DNA of 64,000 bases. Source: Sipunculus nudus (taxonomy: Eukaryota > Annelida > Sipuncula > Golfingiida > Sipunculidae). Of the stretch, positions 21,381-35,009 are shown in pieces (positions within the stretch are counted from its first letter, which is position 1; the number at the start of each line of letters is the position of its first letter). A program made the position numbers and the translations under genes. The stretch spans positions 31,385,729 to 31,449,728 of the forward strand of contig CM049314.1 of assembly GCA_026874595.1 (NCBI GenBank), in the 5' to 3' direction. Under the pieces are notes generated by a model. That model saw only the letters and a program-made list of their open reading frames with translations. It had not been told where the DNA came from and made no database searches.

Positions 21381-21734
21381 CTATGATTAACAAGTGTAAA
21401 ATAATCCATGAAATACAGGTGTGTGAGCAAATTGTTAATGAAGATTTCGTTGGTTGTGTAAATACGATAATATGTGAATTAAAAAACATTGCCACGTTTT
21501 TCGCATTTAAATCCTCTTTTCCCTGGCAGAAATCATTTAAATTTGGTGAAATGTTTACAATTAATAGCACCAACCGCATCTCTTGGGGACTGCTTGCTGT
21601 TTATCCGGTTACTTACCCTGGACAATAACTTATTAATATCAACTCGATCAGTCGGTTATCAATATTTCCCCGAAGCTTTCCTCGATAAAAATGAACTCAC
21701 GGTCCTCATTAACTGATCCTCACAACAACCCGCT

Positions 21735-21830
21735 GTTGCTGCCACAAAGATCACCAAACCAGCCAGGTCGGCAGGTACATCCGCCATGTACGTGGTCGCA
21801 TGGTTAGAGGCATTAAACGGAACAATGGTG
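21735..21830 (-). pseudogene. EGF-like exon remnant
   Basis: Reads CDHVHGGCTCRPGWFGDLC with stops upstream and downstream. Homologous to 59,570-59,700 and 25,545-25,652. Confidence 0.65.
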
Positions 21831-22342
21831 ATGATAGTGCTGAACAAATGTTGAATTGACACCTTCCGTAAGCGAATATATGGCGAACTATCGACCAACC
21901 ACCGATGTTGTTTTACAATACAGAGTGCTCTATGGTTGGTTATTGATTGGAAAATATGCTGGACCATTTAATATAGTGTGGAAAGTAATAAGAAAACATT
22001 TTTACTCCCAGAAAGAAAGAGAAGTTATCCATAAAAGTGACATGCACATCTGAATATGCAACGGTTTCTAACTCATTAATATTTATAAGTATATATAATA
22101 AGCTGAAATATTCTGCGACCTGTCATGTGGAAACATAAAAAATGAAGCAATATTTTCGTTCATAAGGGAAAGGGAGAGAGATAATGACGTCGCGAGGCCT
22201 GACGGAGAAAGTTGTCACGGGCTTTTCCGATAAATGCACACTTTGAGGATTTGGTACTATTCATATCCAGTTTACTCGGATGTCATTTACCGGCCTCTGT
22301 TAATGGTAAACTTATTCTTTTTTTATGCGAGTAAGTAGTCGG

Positions 22343-22346
<4 letters not shown>

Positions 22347-22407
<61 letters not shown>
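22347..22407. repeat. (GA)n microsatellite
   Basis: About 60 bp of uninterrupted GA. Confidence 0.98.
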
Positions 22408-22413
<6 letters not shown>

Positions 22414-22494
22414 CTACTGATGACACAGTCGGCCAGTTTATAACCACAAGCATTTTCCGGTGATATCACCCTTCCGGTGACGCTTTAGGTTGAC

Positions 22495-22612
22495 CTTCCT
22501 CATAACCACCCTTCTCTGCAGTTGCACTTTCCGTTACCGTTGTTACTGGCGCTCACACAACCAGATAAGTAGTTTGCTTGACAGTTTCGACCAAAATTGC
22601 CATCATGACAGT
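22495..22612 (-). pseudogene. EGF-like exon remnant
   Basis: Acceptor AAACTCAG, then DCHDGNFGRNC and later GKCNCREGWL followed by TGA. Homologous to 60,318-60,519 but shorter at its 3' end. Confidence 0.65.
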
Positions 22613-22794
22613 CTGAGTTTATAAAAAAAAATTAATTTAAAATCATAATGATTTCTTTTCTTAGAAATAAAAAAAGTTCATATTGATAAAATTGGAATTG
22701 AATACTTGACCTCAAAGTCCGACACTGTTTTTTCACTTATCACTTATCTTTATAGATTACGTATTTAATAAGAAATTATGATTGTGATTAGACG

Positions 22795-23014
22795 CAGGAG
22801 ATGCAGGCTGACACTTGCATGTGAAATATCCAGAGGGTTGGTTTCCAGGTTTATATCGACATACCCAGTCCTTGGTGCACATTTGTTGTCGTCTGTTTTC
22901 AAATTTCGACCCGTCCATCCAAGCATACAGCTGCACTCTCCGTAAACCACACCAAAAGCACTTGCACCTCCTGTTGAACACCGCCAACGACAACCCTGTA
23001 CCTAACGACCAAGG
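22795..23014 (-). pseudogene. EGF-like exon remnant with frameshifts
   Basis: Acceptor GTTTGCAG. Readable pieces are GCRWRCSTGGASAFG, YGECSCMLGWTGRN and, in another frame, CRYKPGNQPSGYFTCKCQP. An early TAG and at least one frameshift break it. Homologous to 60,780-60,977. Confidence 0.65.
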
Positions 23015-23454
23015 CTGCAAACTTTACGATTTAAAAAAAAAAATTTCCTTCAAAACATATTGTTTACCTTAAACATCATTTGAGTAGTTAAAATACATTG
23101 ATAATAAAAAAGTAAATAAAACATAAACAAATAACCGCCATATTAACCTGCTGAGGAAAGTAAGTTTTACATTTCTGAACTGCTCTATGAGTGTTGCTCT
23201 GTGTGTACTGAAATGACCATGGACAGTTCATATTACAACATACTGGTATTTGCATTTTTACCTAAACAGAACAAACAAGGATGTCGACCGTTTATAAAAA
23301 TATACTGTTTTCTACATATAACTTATGCACCATTACTTATACAATTTAATGGGTTTCACATTCGAATGGTAATAGGAAATCAAAATACAGAATATTTAGT
23401 ATAATCCTACAGCATAAAACCAATATATTTCGACCTACGTGACGTGCATTTGGA

Positions 23455-23570
23455 CGTGCATTTGGCCTGTTCGGCCAAACTTTCACAGACCATCCCTAGT
23501 ACAGACACCCTCCTATTCTTCTATACTGACAGTAGTCTCCGTGCCGAGAAATATCTGAGAACTATCTGAG
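23455..23570 (-). pseudogene. Degraded copy of G1 EGF exon 2
   Basis: Weakly matches the intact exon at 61,420-61,561 (shared ACTGTCAGTA and GGTGTCTGTAC blocks) but has deletions and no open frame. Confidence 0.5.
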
Positions 23571-23689
23571 AAATATTCTTATTTATTCAGGATTAAAATG
23601 ATTACCCCTCTTTTTTATGTGAAGAGGAAAGACGCAAGTCATCGTCTTTTAAAGGTTATTTTACATTAACCTGCAGACTTTTTGCCCCG

Positions 23690-23725
23690 TATCTCCCAGC
23701 AGGGCACCTTATATTCAATGTTGCA
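23690..23725 (-). pseudogene. Start fragment of an e1-like exon
   Basis: Shares TCTCCCAGCAGGGCACCTTA with the 5' end of G1 e1 (58,752-58,775), then homology stops. The intron behind it (23.73-25.5 kb) follows G1 at 58.8-59.5 kb. Confidence 0.5.
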
Positions 23726-25544
23726 ATGTCCTCTCAAGTTTATATTATATATTTAGAAATGTTGTGCTTTGCTTCCATTAAAATGCTACTGTTGATCATT
23801 AGTGTTGAAGAAGTTTTGTGTAAAAATATATTACATAAAATATTATATTTTTATAAAATGAATTAAAGGTTAAAACTATGAATAGCTGGCCTTGTCTTTG
23901 TGTGCAACTCAAGATTTTTACGACTCGATATATTCAAATAATTTTCAGCTTTAACCTAATCTCCGTGGAGAATATCATTATTTATTCATGAACTATATAT
24001 ACATGCATACTTTGTAGTTAGACACGTTTGCATCATACACACTGATACCCGTTTTTATCTGAGCTCTCTGGTTGTCGCTTGGTTGGATTCAGTGTCAATC
24101 AAAGAAAATAGTAGCCCATTTAACATATGACCGAATTTACGACTTGCTATGTATGAGTAATGAATCACAATAAAAAATAAACCAGTTATTTACAAATCGC
24201 TGTAACAATGGTGCATATGCAGGATATGCATCCAACAAACAATATACTGTCATATATGTTGTGTAAACATGCAAATATGGTCATGAAGGAAACGAGTTAA
24301 ACTGACGTAGTTGAAGGAAATTGTTATAATGGTACTAGTTCTTCTTGGTTATGTTGAGAGATATGTTGATTCACTGGTTATTGTAAAGCTAAGCGTCCCG
24401 TCGCTGACTTGATAATATTGTATAAAAAATTAACAAATCCGATCAGGCAGTGCACATGTTTGTTTGTACAACTTAACTTTTCTTGTTAACTCAATTTACA
24501 CCATGCATACAACCAAAACGCATATGGAATAACTTTCCTATATATTTGTATTTTGTGAAGTAAATTCTTCTGATTTCATTTTCCCTCAGCAACGGGGCTC
24601 AACATTATGTTGCAATCCAAAGAGTGCGCTTCGACTGACAATACCTGTTGCAAGTAAACATCCGCATTTGTAATAATTAAGGTTGACGTCACCGCTTAAC
24701 GCAAATATAAAGTGACATAGATACAGTCATTTCGTAAACATAAACATACACCAGATATGATATTGATGTGATTCATTATTTTATTTTATTTCTTTGATAT
24801 ATTTACGTAGGTGTATGCTTTGCATTTGGAAACAACGGTTCATAATTGAGACAATATCTTCATTAACATAATATTAGTGCATATCAATTGTATTCCCTTT
24901 TTCGGATTTGCTTTGAATTTCTTGATAATTTGAAAAGCATGCAATGCATATGCAAAGAGACGCTTGCGTAGTTTGACACCAAGCTGAACGTGCAAATGAT
25001 TAAGAACTGAGAGAGCTTAATCTCTGAAAGAGACTTATTGTATAGTCACCAAATTTAAAAATGTATTCAATAAAAGAAATAAAAAAATAACAACCATATG
25101 TTTTAAATCATACATATGCGATTAGGTAAACAATAGATAAATAATTTAACAGACTTGTAATATCAGAAAATAATGTAATTAACATTTATCGAGAGGCCTT
25201 AAAAAATAATTTGTATTCGAACATCGGTAACAATAACTTCCATTTTCATTGTAACATCCTGGGCAGTTTGCTAAAATGGAGTATATTTATTTTTATCTGT
25301 TCGACTCTGTATTAATTATATTAATGCAATTAAGATCAATATTTTGTGTTATATCTCCATTGAAGAATATTTTGAACATTCGTCGTTAAATTTATATTTA
25401 TAAAATAATTAACAGAATATAAATTTTATATAATTATACTCGATTTATTCAAATAACTATGTACATTTGGGTGTTTCGTCCCATCCCTGGCTGACGTTCC
25501 ACTCCTCACAACAACTCGCTGTGCAGTTGATATTGCAGTGGTCA
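23726..25544. other. Intronic region, partly duplicated from G1-like copy
   Basis: AT-rich. It resembles 58.8-59.55 kb in patches (for example the AGAGACTTATTG and ATTTATCGAGAGGCC blocks). No coding signal seen. Confidence 0.5.
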
Positions 25545-25652
25545 TCAAACAGCCGGGTCGGCAGGTGTGTCCACTATGTACGTGGTCACATGGACCGAGA
25601 CAATCGACGGAACAATGGTTGCGACAGGGCTGACCAGTGAGGTTTATTGCAG
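25545..25652 (-). pseudogene. EGF-like exon remnant
   Basis: Reads CRNHCSVDCLGPCDHVHSGH, then TCRPGCLM, homologous to 59,570-59,700. The final part of the repeat is lost (Trp and Cys replaced). Confidence 0.6.
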
Positions 25653-25986
25653 ACTATGACACCAGATGCCATTACTACAGATACAATTTCTCAACGCAGA
25701 CCACTCAGTTGCTTTGTTATTAAAATATGATGAACACATGCTTCACACATTTATTTCTAAAAGAAAGAGAGAAGAACATTTTTTTAAATGACCTTTATTG
25801 CAATATACTCTGCCTTTGACAAAGCCATATCAACTCCGACAGATAGAGGGGATGGAATGAATACATTCAAAATACTTAATACCTTTTATCTGTCAGCAAA
25901 ATAACATTTAAGAATATAATGAAAAATAAATAAACATACAGTATTAACATACAGATAAATTACTATCTTTAATTTTTATAAATCTA

Positions 25987-28309
25987 TCAATGAAAACTAG
26001 ATTTAAGTAAGTATATTTTAAATATTTCTGCATATATACGTTTCATAATATCTTGCGATACATATTGTCGTATTTTACTCTCTAATAGGCTAATTTCATT
26101 ATATTTACAATGTATATTGTACTTAAAAATGGCATACGTAGTTACTGATATTATGAAATTGTTCATTTTTACAAAATAACCATCCATTGCATATTTATGA
26201 CCAATTACGAGCGATTCCCAGTTTATCTGGATATAACGTATTTTCATAATATTTTCCCAAATTCCCCAGAATAATTTACATTCATACAGCAAATATTCTG
26301 CATTCAATTACAAAATTTCCAATATGGGAAATATTTGAGTTCCATTTGGACACTTTGATACCTGTTGGAATAATGCCATGTAATAACTTGAAATTAAATT
26401 CTGATAGTTGTTTCGTTGGCATGTTTTTAATTTTACACTGATAGACTTTTGTCCAACTTATTAATTCTTTTTCTAAATTTTTCCTGCAAAATAATTTGAT
26501 GTTTTGGAGAAGACATATTTCTTCTTACTAAATCATTGTAAAGAAATTTTGATTTTTCTTATATATATTAATATTATGTTTACCAAACATGTATGGGTGT
26601 TCTAGATAAGCCGATTTCTTTACAAATTGTTCTTTTGGAAATAGAGAAAGAGTCTTTTTAACGGAATTTTAACCTGTATATATCCCGATATGCGTATATA
26701 TACCGATTGTGTTTTATTTTTAATTTCTTTAAAAAGTTGCGGACTGATATCAAAGTGCCATCATTGTTCAGAACATCTCGAATATAAATTATTATTTATT
26801 ATTGATCATAACTTCAGTGTTATCCCATAATGGTTGTTTTAAAATATCTTCTGGTGAAGTAATCTCTCTTTAAACTTACATTTATTAAAAGCTAATATGA
26901 CTTCTCTATAAAATTGGGGTATATGCTTCAATATGCAAAACTGCTTTATTGGTGCACAGTTTGTGTTAAATACCCAGTCTGTATGGAGCCCACAGTTGTG
27001 TAAATAATATTTAAAGATACGTTTCCATTTATTTCCTTCATAAAGTATTCTTGGTACCCATGCAGATTTAAATGCAAGCAACCAACTATTGATATCGATC
27101 ATTTTAAGACCGCCTATCATTAAAACTGACCTTTTACTTTTTTTCTGTTTTATTCCAAATATAGTTATAAATAACTTTGTTTATTCTTTTTTTTCGAATC
27201 TGTCCGGAATTGGTAGTACCGAAGCTTGTAATGCTATTTTGGATAAAAGTATTGTCTTATCAATTAATATTTTTCCAATTAAACTTAGATTCCTTAACTT
27301 CAAAATTTTTATGTTATTCTCTATTTTATCAAATCTATCTTCCAAGTTTATCTTTTCTATACATTTCTCATCATATCCAAACCAAATTCCTAAGCATTTC
27401 ACTGGCTGTTTTGTCCATGTTACTCCTATTGGATCTTTATACATCTTATTATTTCCCAGATCTAGAGCGGTAGTTTTTTCCATATTTAGTTTTAAACCAG
27501 CTAGGTTTCCAATTTCATAAATTTCCTTAGTATCATCTGCATATTGGCTAAGTTTCAAGTAAATGCTTTTCTTCTTTTAATCTTTCATATCCTTAGCTAT
27601 TGAATTTAAACAAATAAGCTGTGAAATTTGTTTAATCCTTTTTTCTATCATAGCTAATCTACTATTTTTTCTTTTCTTTTCGATTTAGAGTAGTTAATAC
27701 TTGCTTCTTTTATGTTAACTTTTATCATTTCCCAAGCTAGCCTCGCAAAATTGTGTTTATAACGGGTGCAAATACAGGCAATACAGTCTTTAATCAGCCC
27801 AATATAAATTGGATCATTTAATAGGCTGACCTTTAGTTTCCAATATCCGGCCCTCTAATGCTTACTTTAAAATCCAGACATAACATTTTAGCTTTGTGAT
27901 CTGACAGCCGATGTTCTTTTTGCCCTGACAATACGTATTCACAGTCATAATTTAAGCAGTTCCAAATTTCAGATTAGATTTAGAGATAAAGAAATAGTCA
28001 AGTCTACTGCTTACATTCCTTTATGACCATGTAAATCGGTTATTAAGCCTGTCATAACAACTCCATATATCAGTTAGTTTTAAAGTATTTAACATATTTC
28101 AATTGTTTTCTACTTTGGTCTGCCATATGTGACATCCTATTATCATCTTGCAGACAACAATTAAAATTACCTCCCATAATGATACACCTTAAAGAATCAC
28201 TTTTTTCCATTACCCATTTTTCTAGGTCCTCAAATAAAAGTTTCCGTTCCCCTTATTTATTCGGTGCATAAACACATAATAAGCATAATTTTTTACCTAG
28301 ATGTTTAAT
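25987..28309 (-). mobile_element. Tx1/L1-like LINE, right copy, internally deleted
   Basis: Minus-strand order from 28,309 down: endonuclease with VYAPNK, GGNFN, SRLDYFFIS and SDHKA; a linker (GFWKLN-type, then KSKRKEK); palm YADDTK with GLKLNMEKT and VKCLGIWFG (27,558-27,181); GGLKMIDINSW (27,120-26,839); and a C-terminal zinc-knuckle-like region YLLYECKLFWGIW (26,307-25,987). The RT part before YADD is deleted, and frameshifts separate the remaining pieces, so it is inactive. No clear poly-A tail or target duplication was found. The left copy at 1-1,208 shares all visible lesions. Confidence 0.85.
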
Positions 28310-28311
28310 AC

Positions 28312-28446
28312 CCAATTCACATTTTTGTCCAATTCTGCCCACAACACACAACCTGTTTTACATTGGCCATTGGCATCACGATCGGATTTCCTGCAGTTTG
28401 TAGAGCACGATGAATTGCAAATGTGGCCATATGTACCGGTCGGGCA
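28312..28446 (-). pseudogene. G3: degraded EGF-like exon beside LINE
   Basis: Same as 1,211-1,345: CPTGTYGHIC, a frameshift, then GRIGQKCE and donor GTATTA, with the LINE abutting. Confidence 0.6.
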
Positions 28447-29491
28447 ACAAATTATTCATATATTTGTTAATTATGCAAGTCGTTTCATTGAATAAGAGGT
28501 TTTGTTCAGTATCCTTTTGGTAATCAAAATTAATGCAAGCGTGGAGTTTAAGTTGGTATCAGATGATGCCAGGTTACTTGCAAAGATTATTTCTCAAGGA
28601 CGACACTGTCGTTTGTTATTATATAATATACGTATAACTGCTCATTTGGTTTCACCTTAAGATTTACCAATTATTTTCTGTACAAGTGACTAAGCAATGA
28701 GAGATGAAGTGTTCTTTTCTATTGCCCTGGTTAATATAAGATTCTGTCCTATCCTATAACTACTTTCCCTCTTGAATTCTACAAAAAAACTCTCAATGAA
28801 TTTATGTCTTGACATGTCACCATAAAATCTGTTCAATCAGAAATAACAAGCTATGGACTTCCTGGCCATGTCTGACATTCTGTTTAATGGTAAATAAAAA
28901 ACAGTCTTGTGGTGAGTGTTTGTGATCAGAATAGCATTCCTGACATCATCTCCTGGTTTACAGATCACAATGCTGTTGGTATAACTTGGCTGTCGTTAAA
29001 GTTTTCTTGGTGTAGCAAGTGTTGTTTTTCCATTTATTTGCGTGTTACAGAGTTAACCTTTGCTGTAGAGCCAGATCGTAACACGTAATATAGGTAGGAT
29101 ATTGTCAACTAATAGTGGCCCATGGCATGCGCCTGCTAGGTAATATTAAATGGATAATGAATTAGCCGCTACTGTGTCTGTTACATCCTAAGTGAACGCC
29201 ACGGTGTAGGGGAGAGGGAGGGAGACCTAGCTATACATCAGAATCCCCTCATAAAGACTATGCTCCAAAGAAAAGCATATGTTGACATAGTTATGAGGGC
29301 ATATTAAAATCATCTCGAATGCTGATACGTGTAACAATCTTACCTATATAATTAATATAAGATAAAAGGTCTAAACTTGCGATTTCTGCATGAAAGAATG
29401 TTAATATTTGCAAATCCCTGCTTTCTGATAAGTATAACCTGATTCATGGGGCTGCCATTTAAAAGCTATGTCGACATGGACATTGTATTAC

Positions 29492-29625
29492 CTTTATCAC
29501 ATCGTCTTCCCGTCCTACCGGGAAGGCATCCATGTTGGCACAAACAATCCCTGTAACATTCCCTCCTAATACAGCCTTCTGAACATTGACGGTCACAATG
29601 AATTCCAATTTTTCTACCGGACATT
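29492..29625 (-). pseudogene. G3: EGF-like exon with 1-nt deletion
   Basis: Copy of 2,391-2,524 with the identical frameshift. Confidence 0.65.
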
Positions 29626-30095
29626 CTTTCGTTTGAAAGAGATATTGGAATATAAATTATATCTCCACAATGTGGAAATTCAATCCATTTAACATAAATA
29701 CCAATCTGATATACTATCGTGTTAACCAGACTATATATTGATTATTGATACTCACTTTGTTGAAAAGGTATCACTTGACCTCTAAATAAAGTACTCCACA
29801 TCAGCAATACATTAAACATACCAAAGTGAAAATTTTGATCATAATGTCAGATTTTATAGCAGCAAACGAAGGGGCGTGTGACGGTCTGCTCAGTAAGAAC
29901 CAACTTGTACGATAATGTAAATGCATCGAACTAATATATACGTATAATATATACGTGTTTTTAGTAGTATTCCTGTTGCAAAATATCACCCGGGAGAGTT
30001 TAATAAAAAATTACGCAGCTAGTCAAATATTTAATTCGATATTATAATAATGAGGTAATCACCAATAGTGTTATCAAAATCATCGTAAGGCTGGC

Positions 30096-30331
30096 CCTGG
30101 ATGTTTAATCATCCCCATTGCTGAGTCAAACCATCGAGGAACCCCCGAAAGGAGCACTGATTTATTAATGGAGCATGACCGTTATGCACGACCTTTCCAT
30201 TAAGGCTGCAGAGCACTGACCCTGGGTGGGGGCTTACCGTGAAAAATCTCATCGCCTTGACTGAGATTCGAACTCACAAGCTCCACCCTTGGAGTCCTAT
30301 CCTCTACCCTTGAGCCACAGAAGCCTGTCTG
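30096..30331 (-). mobile_element. tRNA-derived SINE, copy in G3
   Basis: Copy of 2,995-3,230 at the same intronic position. Confidence 0.75.
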
Positions 30332-30606
30332 TGTTTTGCACTTGATCATATATGGTACACATCTCAAATTGATCTACTTGTATGAATCCAAATGAATCTC
30401 GAATTTACAAGTTCCAATTGTTAGTTCTGCTGTGACATTTACAGGTCATAAAAGAATGTGTACCACCATTGTTTACTGAACTACCATATGGTATGTGAGT
30501 TTCAATTGCAAAGTATACCACATTAGGTCCAAATTCTAATAGAAATTTAATTCGATTTAACAACAGAGGAGTATTATCATGCAAAGCACACTTCATTTAG
30601 ACTTAC

Positions 30607-30828
30607 GAAAGGTGCAATTTAGAGGCCGGTAGCCATCATTACACGTACACCTGCCAAATGTGATACATGAACTTCTGTTCCGGCATGTGTCAGAACATTT
30701 AAATTAACATCATTTACCGAAGCAATCAGGCCTACAAGAACACGTCCTATTCTGAACGCTGCAGGTTCCTGTACATTCATCTGAACACTTTACGGTACAG
30801 TCAGGGCCCCATGATCCAGGGGTGCAAT
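30607..30828 (-). pseudogene. G3: EGF exon e4 with two stops
   Basis: Carries the same TGA and TAA as 3,506-3,727. Confidence 0.85.
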
Positions 30829-30956
30829 CTATGAATAAAGAAGGCAAACATTCCATGAAATGCAAATAAGTATTGCTCAAATAACGTTTCGAGAAATTTA
30901 ACAGGAAGATTAAGTTCGGTTTGGTAATTCAGATTAAATTTATATTAATATATCGC

Positions 30957-31093
30957 CTTCTTCCCACCTAGAGCCCCGCTTACTTGGCAGGCATCCCTGC
31001 AGGCAGGCATCCATTCCTTGCATCACACATCTTCTTTTGATATTTACCGGTATGAATCTGTACATCCTCTACCGTATATTCCGGGTTTAAAAG
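30957..31093 (-). pseudogene. G3: EGF exon e3, disabled
   Basis: Same stop, frameshift and GC donor as 3,856-3,992. Confidence 0.8.
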
Positions 31094-31378
31094 CTAAAAA
31101 CATGGTCGTATGACGGCAGGTACACTAATTATGATTATCCTAAACTAAACAAGTACGAAAGTTGCTGTGTCTTTCAGTTATAATACATAATGAGAGGAAA
31201 TATATATAATACAGAGCCGTTTGCCATTTGCGTCTTTGATTTATGGAGATTTAATGTTATTATTGGATAAGAGATGGATATGCATGTATAAATTATTTAG
31301 AATCTCGTTCATTTCCATTATTAAAACACAAAAAGTAAAACACAATAAATATTTTTCCTATTTAAGCATTTGACTCAC

Positions 31379-31486
31379 GTAGTTTGCAGTATGAATCTTT
31401 TTTTAGCCCGGACTACAATCACATCGTCCGTTTTCAGATGTGCATTTTTCTATATTTCCACAATGTTTGAACACGGCATTCGACAT
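31379..31486 (-). pseudogene. G3: 3' half of EGF exon e2
   Basis: Same truncation as 4,278-4,385. One base differs (GTATTC versus GTTTTC on the plus strand). Confidence 0.7.
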
Positions 31487-31892
31487 CATCTTTGTAATTT
31501 ATATTGCATATTTAAGTTGTAAATACATGTGGTAAATACTCCGATAAAAATCTTGATACCTACATCTTAGTTTTGGACTACAGTACCGCTAAGCATCCCT
31601 TCAATTTCTAACATGAACTTCTGTGTGGCCTGTACATACTCTATGATATTCAAGAGATAGTTTTTTGTGTATATTTGTTCGTACATTAAAATGGCTTCGG
31701 TGTAATTTTACCTGGAGGCGTTGTACACACTCCATTATATTAACTATATCTTCCCGAGTTCATTCTCAAAAGTGACCTATATGTTGTCCTATTCCCGTAG
31801 TTCTTAAACTTTTGTAGGCCATACCGCACTAGAGTAACATGCCAACAGACCATCAGACTGGTTAACAATAAACAAAAAGAGAGGCATAATAC

Positions 31893-32023
31893 TTTTCTTA
31901 AACCAGCGGCTATATTTGCCGGGAATGCATCCATGTTGGCATATTCCATTCTCTTTACACTGTTTCCTGTAACAGTTGCTGCAGATTGTCCGACATCCTG
32001 GTCCATATCTACAAACACTGCAC
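31893..32023 (-). pseudogene. G3: EGF exon e1, open but altered
   Basis: Copy of 4,792-4,922, open for 43 codons. The last cysteine is replaced by Phe. Confidence 0.7.
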
Positions 32024-32821
32024 CTTGTCAGGTTGTAAAAATACGGTTTATTTTTGCAATATATATCCGTGTCGAGATGATTTGTATTCTAAAACTCTTG
32101 ATATACCACATTAGCTTTTTAACATCACGTTTGTATAATTTATACAATTATGGTCTTCCATTTCAATGAAACAGTTAATGAAACTCTTGATCATAGTGAA
32201 GAACGTTGGTGTAAAAGAAATATTTGATATGTCGTTAACAGAATATGGTTTAAAAAAATAAAGTTAAAACGAAATATAATTTTTATGTTAGCTTTGTTTC
32301 TGCTTACAAAACAAAATCATTACTTTTCCACATATTCGAATGATTATAGCATCTTTATATTTACTTCATTTTTATTTTACTCTCTTGTTCAGAAGCAGGT
32401 GGGAAAAAGATAGCCAAAACGAGGAAATATACTATAGACTTGGACATATTTTGTGGTTTGACGAGTTTATATCAGGTACAGTCTGATATCCTATATCCAA
32501 TTTATGTAATTGTCGCTGGATTAGATAAAGCGTCAGTCAAGTATATTAATTAACCAGTATAGAATAAGCAAGTATAGAATAAGCCATTTATTTTCATTAA
32601 TAGATAAGTGGTTATTACAACGTCGTATATGTTGTTATATGTATTTACTAAACAATATACTGACTGTTCTATATTCAGTAACCTGCAAACTTGGCTATAA
32701 ACAGAACCCACTTGATTGACGTGGTTGAGAGGAATTGTAATTATGGTACTCATTTCTTCTATAAACATTTATCATTTGTAAACTATCCTGGATGTATATA
32801 CATGCGATATAAGTGGGATTC

Positions 32822-32869
32822 ATATATATATATATATATTTATATATTTGTATATAAATATAAAGTTAG

Positions 32870-32928
<59 letters not shown>
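32822..32928. repeat. Interrupted (AT)n microsatellite
   Basis: Counterpart of 5,721-5,852, with different run lengths. Confidence 0.95.
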
Positions 32929-32935
32929 TTGGTGG

Positions 32936-33445
32936 AACAAGCTCAATGTATCACTGGATTTGTAGGAGCATTCTTATTTCAATGATAATGAAAATAATCA
33001 TATACATTTGAATAAAAAGAAATTATGTGCATACCCGTAAACTATGAGGTAGTGTGAACCATGAACTTCCAAGACCATTTGTCGGAGTAGCCTAAAGCGC
33101 CCTGGGAATTTATATGACAGACTAGCTGGCCGTTTTAAGGTATACTTAACATGTTTCAAAGTGTTCCCAAACAAAAATATAGCAAACACCCTGTAAATCC
33201 CCTTTTTACAAAACAAATACTCAATTTTATAGCTTTATCTGGAGTGACTTTTTGCCATTATGCGGATAATAATACCATAAAATATTATATCTACATTGCA
33301 TTACTGTGACACAAAAAGTATTGGAAGAGCAGTAGCTATTTCATAACTACTGATTTGCTCAGAGGAAATGACATTTATTCATTCTGAGGCCATTTTGTAT
33401 CCTCTTATCCTTTATGTATTTCAATAAAAATTAACACTTGCGCGT
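32936..33445. repeat. Left arm of diverged inverted repeat (G3)
   Basis: Counterpart of 5,881-6,415; inverted relative to 35,010-35,510. Confidence 0.6.
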
Positions 33446-34503
33446 ATACTCTTTATAAAAAAAGTCATGTTTGTAGGATTCAGACTTTTTGTGGAATTTT
33501 AATAATTATCCTTTTACTTTTTTAGCACACAGTGTATTTTGTTTCACACACGCATACCTCGTTATAAGTGCAAGGTAGTGGTGTTACCGGATTTATAGGA
33601 TCTTTTGTAATTTATTGCTTCTTAATCACTTGAATGCAGAAGATAAATAAGAAATAAAGTGTACAGGTGGTACTCTCTACCGATTCATTTTCAATAACAT
33701 GCTTTGAATCCTGAACTTCATGGAACCTCACAATTTGGAAGAGTGATCTAAACTGTATTACTCCATAAACAACACATAAAATGAATTTAAGTAACTAAGG
33801 CTGTTGCCGACAAGCTTCTTCGTACACTTCCATGAATCACGTGAAGCAAATGAGTATGAAGAAGCAACAACATTTATCAGGAAGAAACCGGCATTACCAA
33901 CAGAATGGTTTACTTTGCTCTATTGGATTTAAACATTTAAATATATGGTATTTTAATATGACGAATTAAAAGTTTCGTTAAGAAGGAAACCTTATATGAC
34001 AGTCATTTGGTCGAGCCATGATGTTTCCTCATGGTTTAGTGACTTGAGAAATTATTACTAGGGATATCATGATAAAAATGAATGATAATTCATATATTAA
34101 TTATTATCTATTAGTTCACTAAGAACTAGATTAATAACACCACTTGATCGTGAAACACCTTTTGAGCATTATTGCGCATTTGTCCACTTGAATCAGGTAT
34201 TCAGTATGAGCTCTACTCCAGGGATAAATTCATAGACTCCGTTCTGCAAAGAAGTGGAGAAAGTCTGACTTATATACACATTTGAGACATAATTAATTCA
34301 CTGATAAAGGATATGATTTAGATATTTGACAACAAATTGTTTAGCCTTTCGCCATGGTGATTTTGTCAGCACGAGTTAAAAGTGTTGGGTGCAACAGGCT
34401 GGCAGTTGGCGACCCCCCCCCCCCCCCCCCGAACTTTTCTGAAAACTAATCCAGTGAGATTATACCGACAATAGACTAAAATATGGTATAGTATATAGTT
34501 TAC

Positions 34504-34728
34504 ATGGTATTGTCTGATGATCATGAGAAATACGAGGGAAAACTCGAAACGCTCTTGAGTGACTGCACTGATGTACTAAGCTGTAGATATGTAAATCAGA
34601 GTCTTGGATATACCATGATTAGAATATCAAATGAAGATATGCCAGAATTTGGCGCCGATTCAATGGCATTATTGGAGCATTTAATTTGCAAAACTGAAAA
34701 TATTCAATTAAAACTTGATTATGTATAA
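34504..34728 (+). CDS. Small ORF of unknown nature, G3 copy
   Basis: 74-codon homologue of 7,432-7,638 (starts MVLSDDHEKYEGK). The substitutions look unconstrained. Confidence 0.2.
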   Translation: MVLSDDHEKYEGKLETLLSDCTDVLSCRYVNQSLGYTMIRISNEDMPEFGADSMALLEHLICKTENIQLKLDYV

Positions 34729-35009
34729 ATGTATAGAGGTAAAATAAAGGAGGTACAGGTGTTTTGTTTATTTTAAGGTTCAAGACATAAAACAAAAATA
34801 ACTATGCTGGGCATATTTTAACAATCATGCCGAGTTCTTGCTCTCATAATGAGATTTGCAAGCGTAACACAAAAGAAACAGTGAAAACAACATGGTTGTA
34901 AATGTATTTATGTTTGTTATCATTGTGTTACAATGCATATTTTTTTCTTCTTATCAAAATGCATTTGTGCTGTTTGTGCTAAAGAAGTAAGAAATCAGTA
35001 ATATATCTA

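Noticed and set aside
27089-27520. 143-codon plus-strand frame over the LINE
   Set aside because: It is antisense to the reverse-transcriptase palm (YADD) reading, which has clear family motifs.
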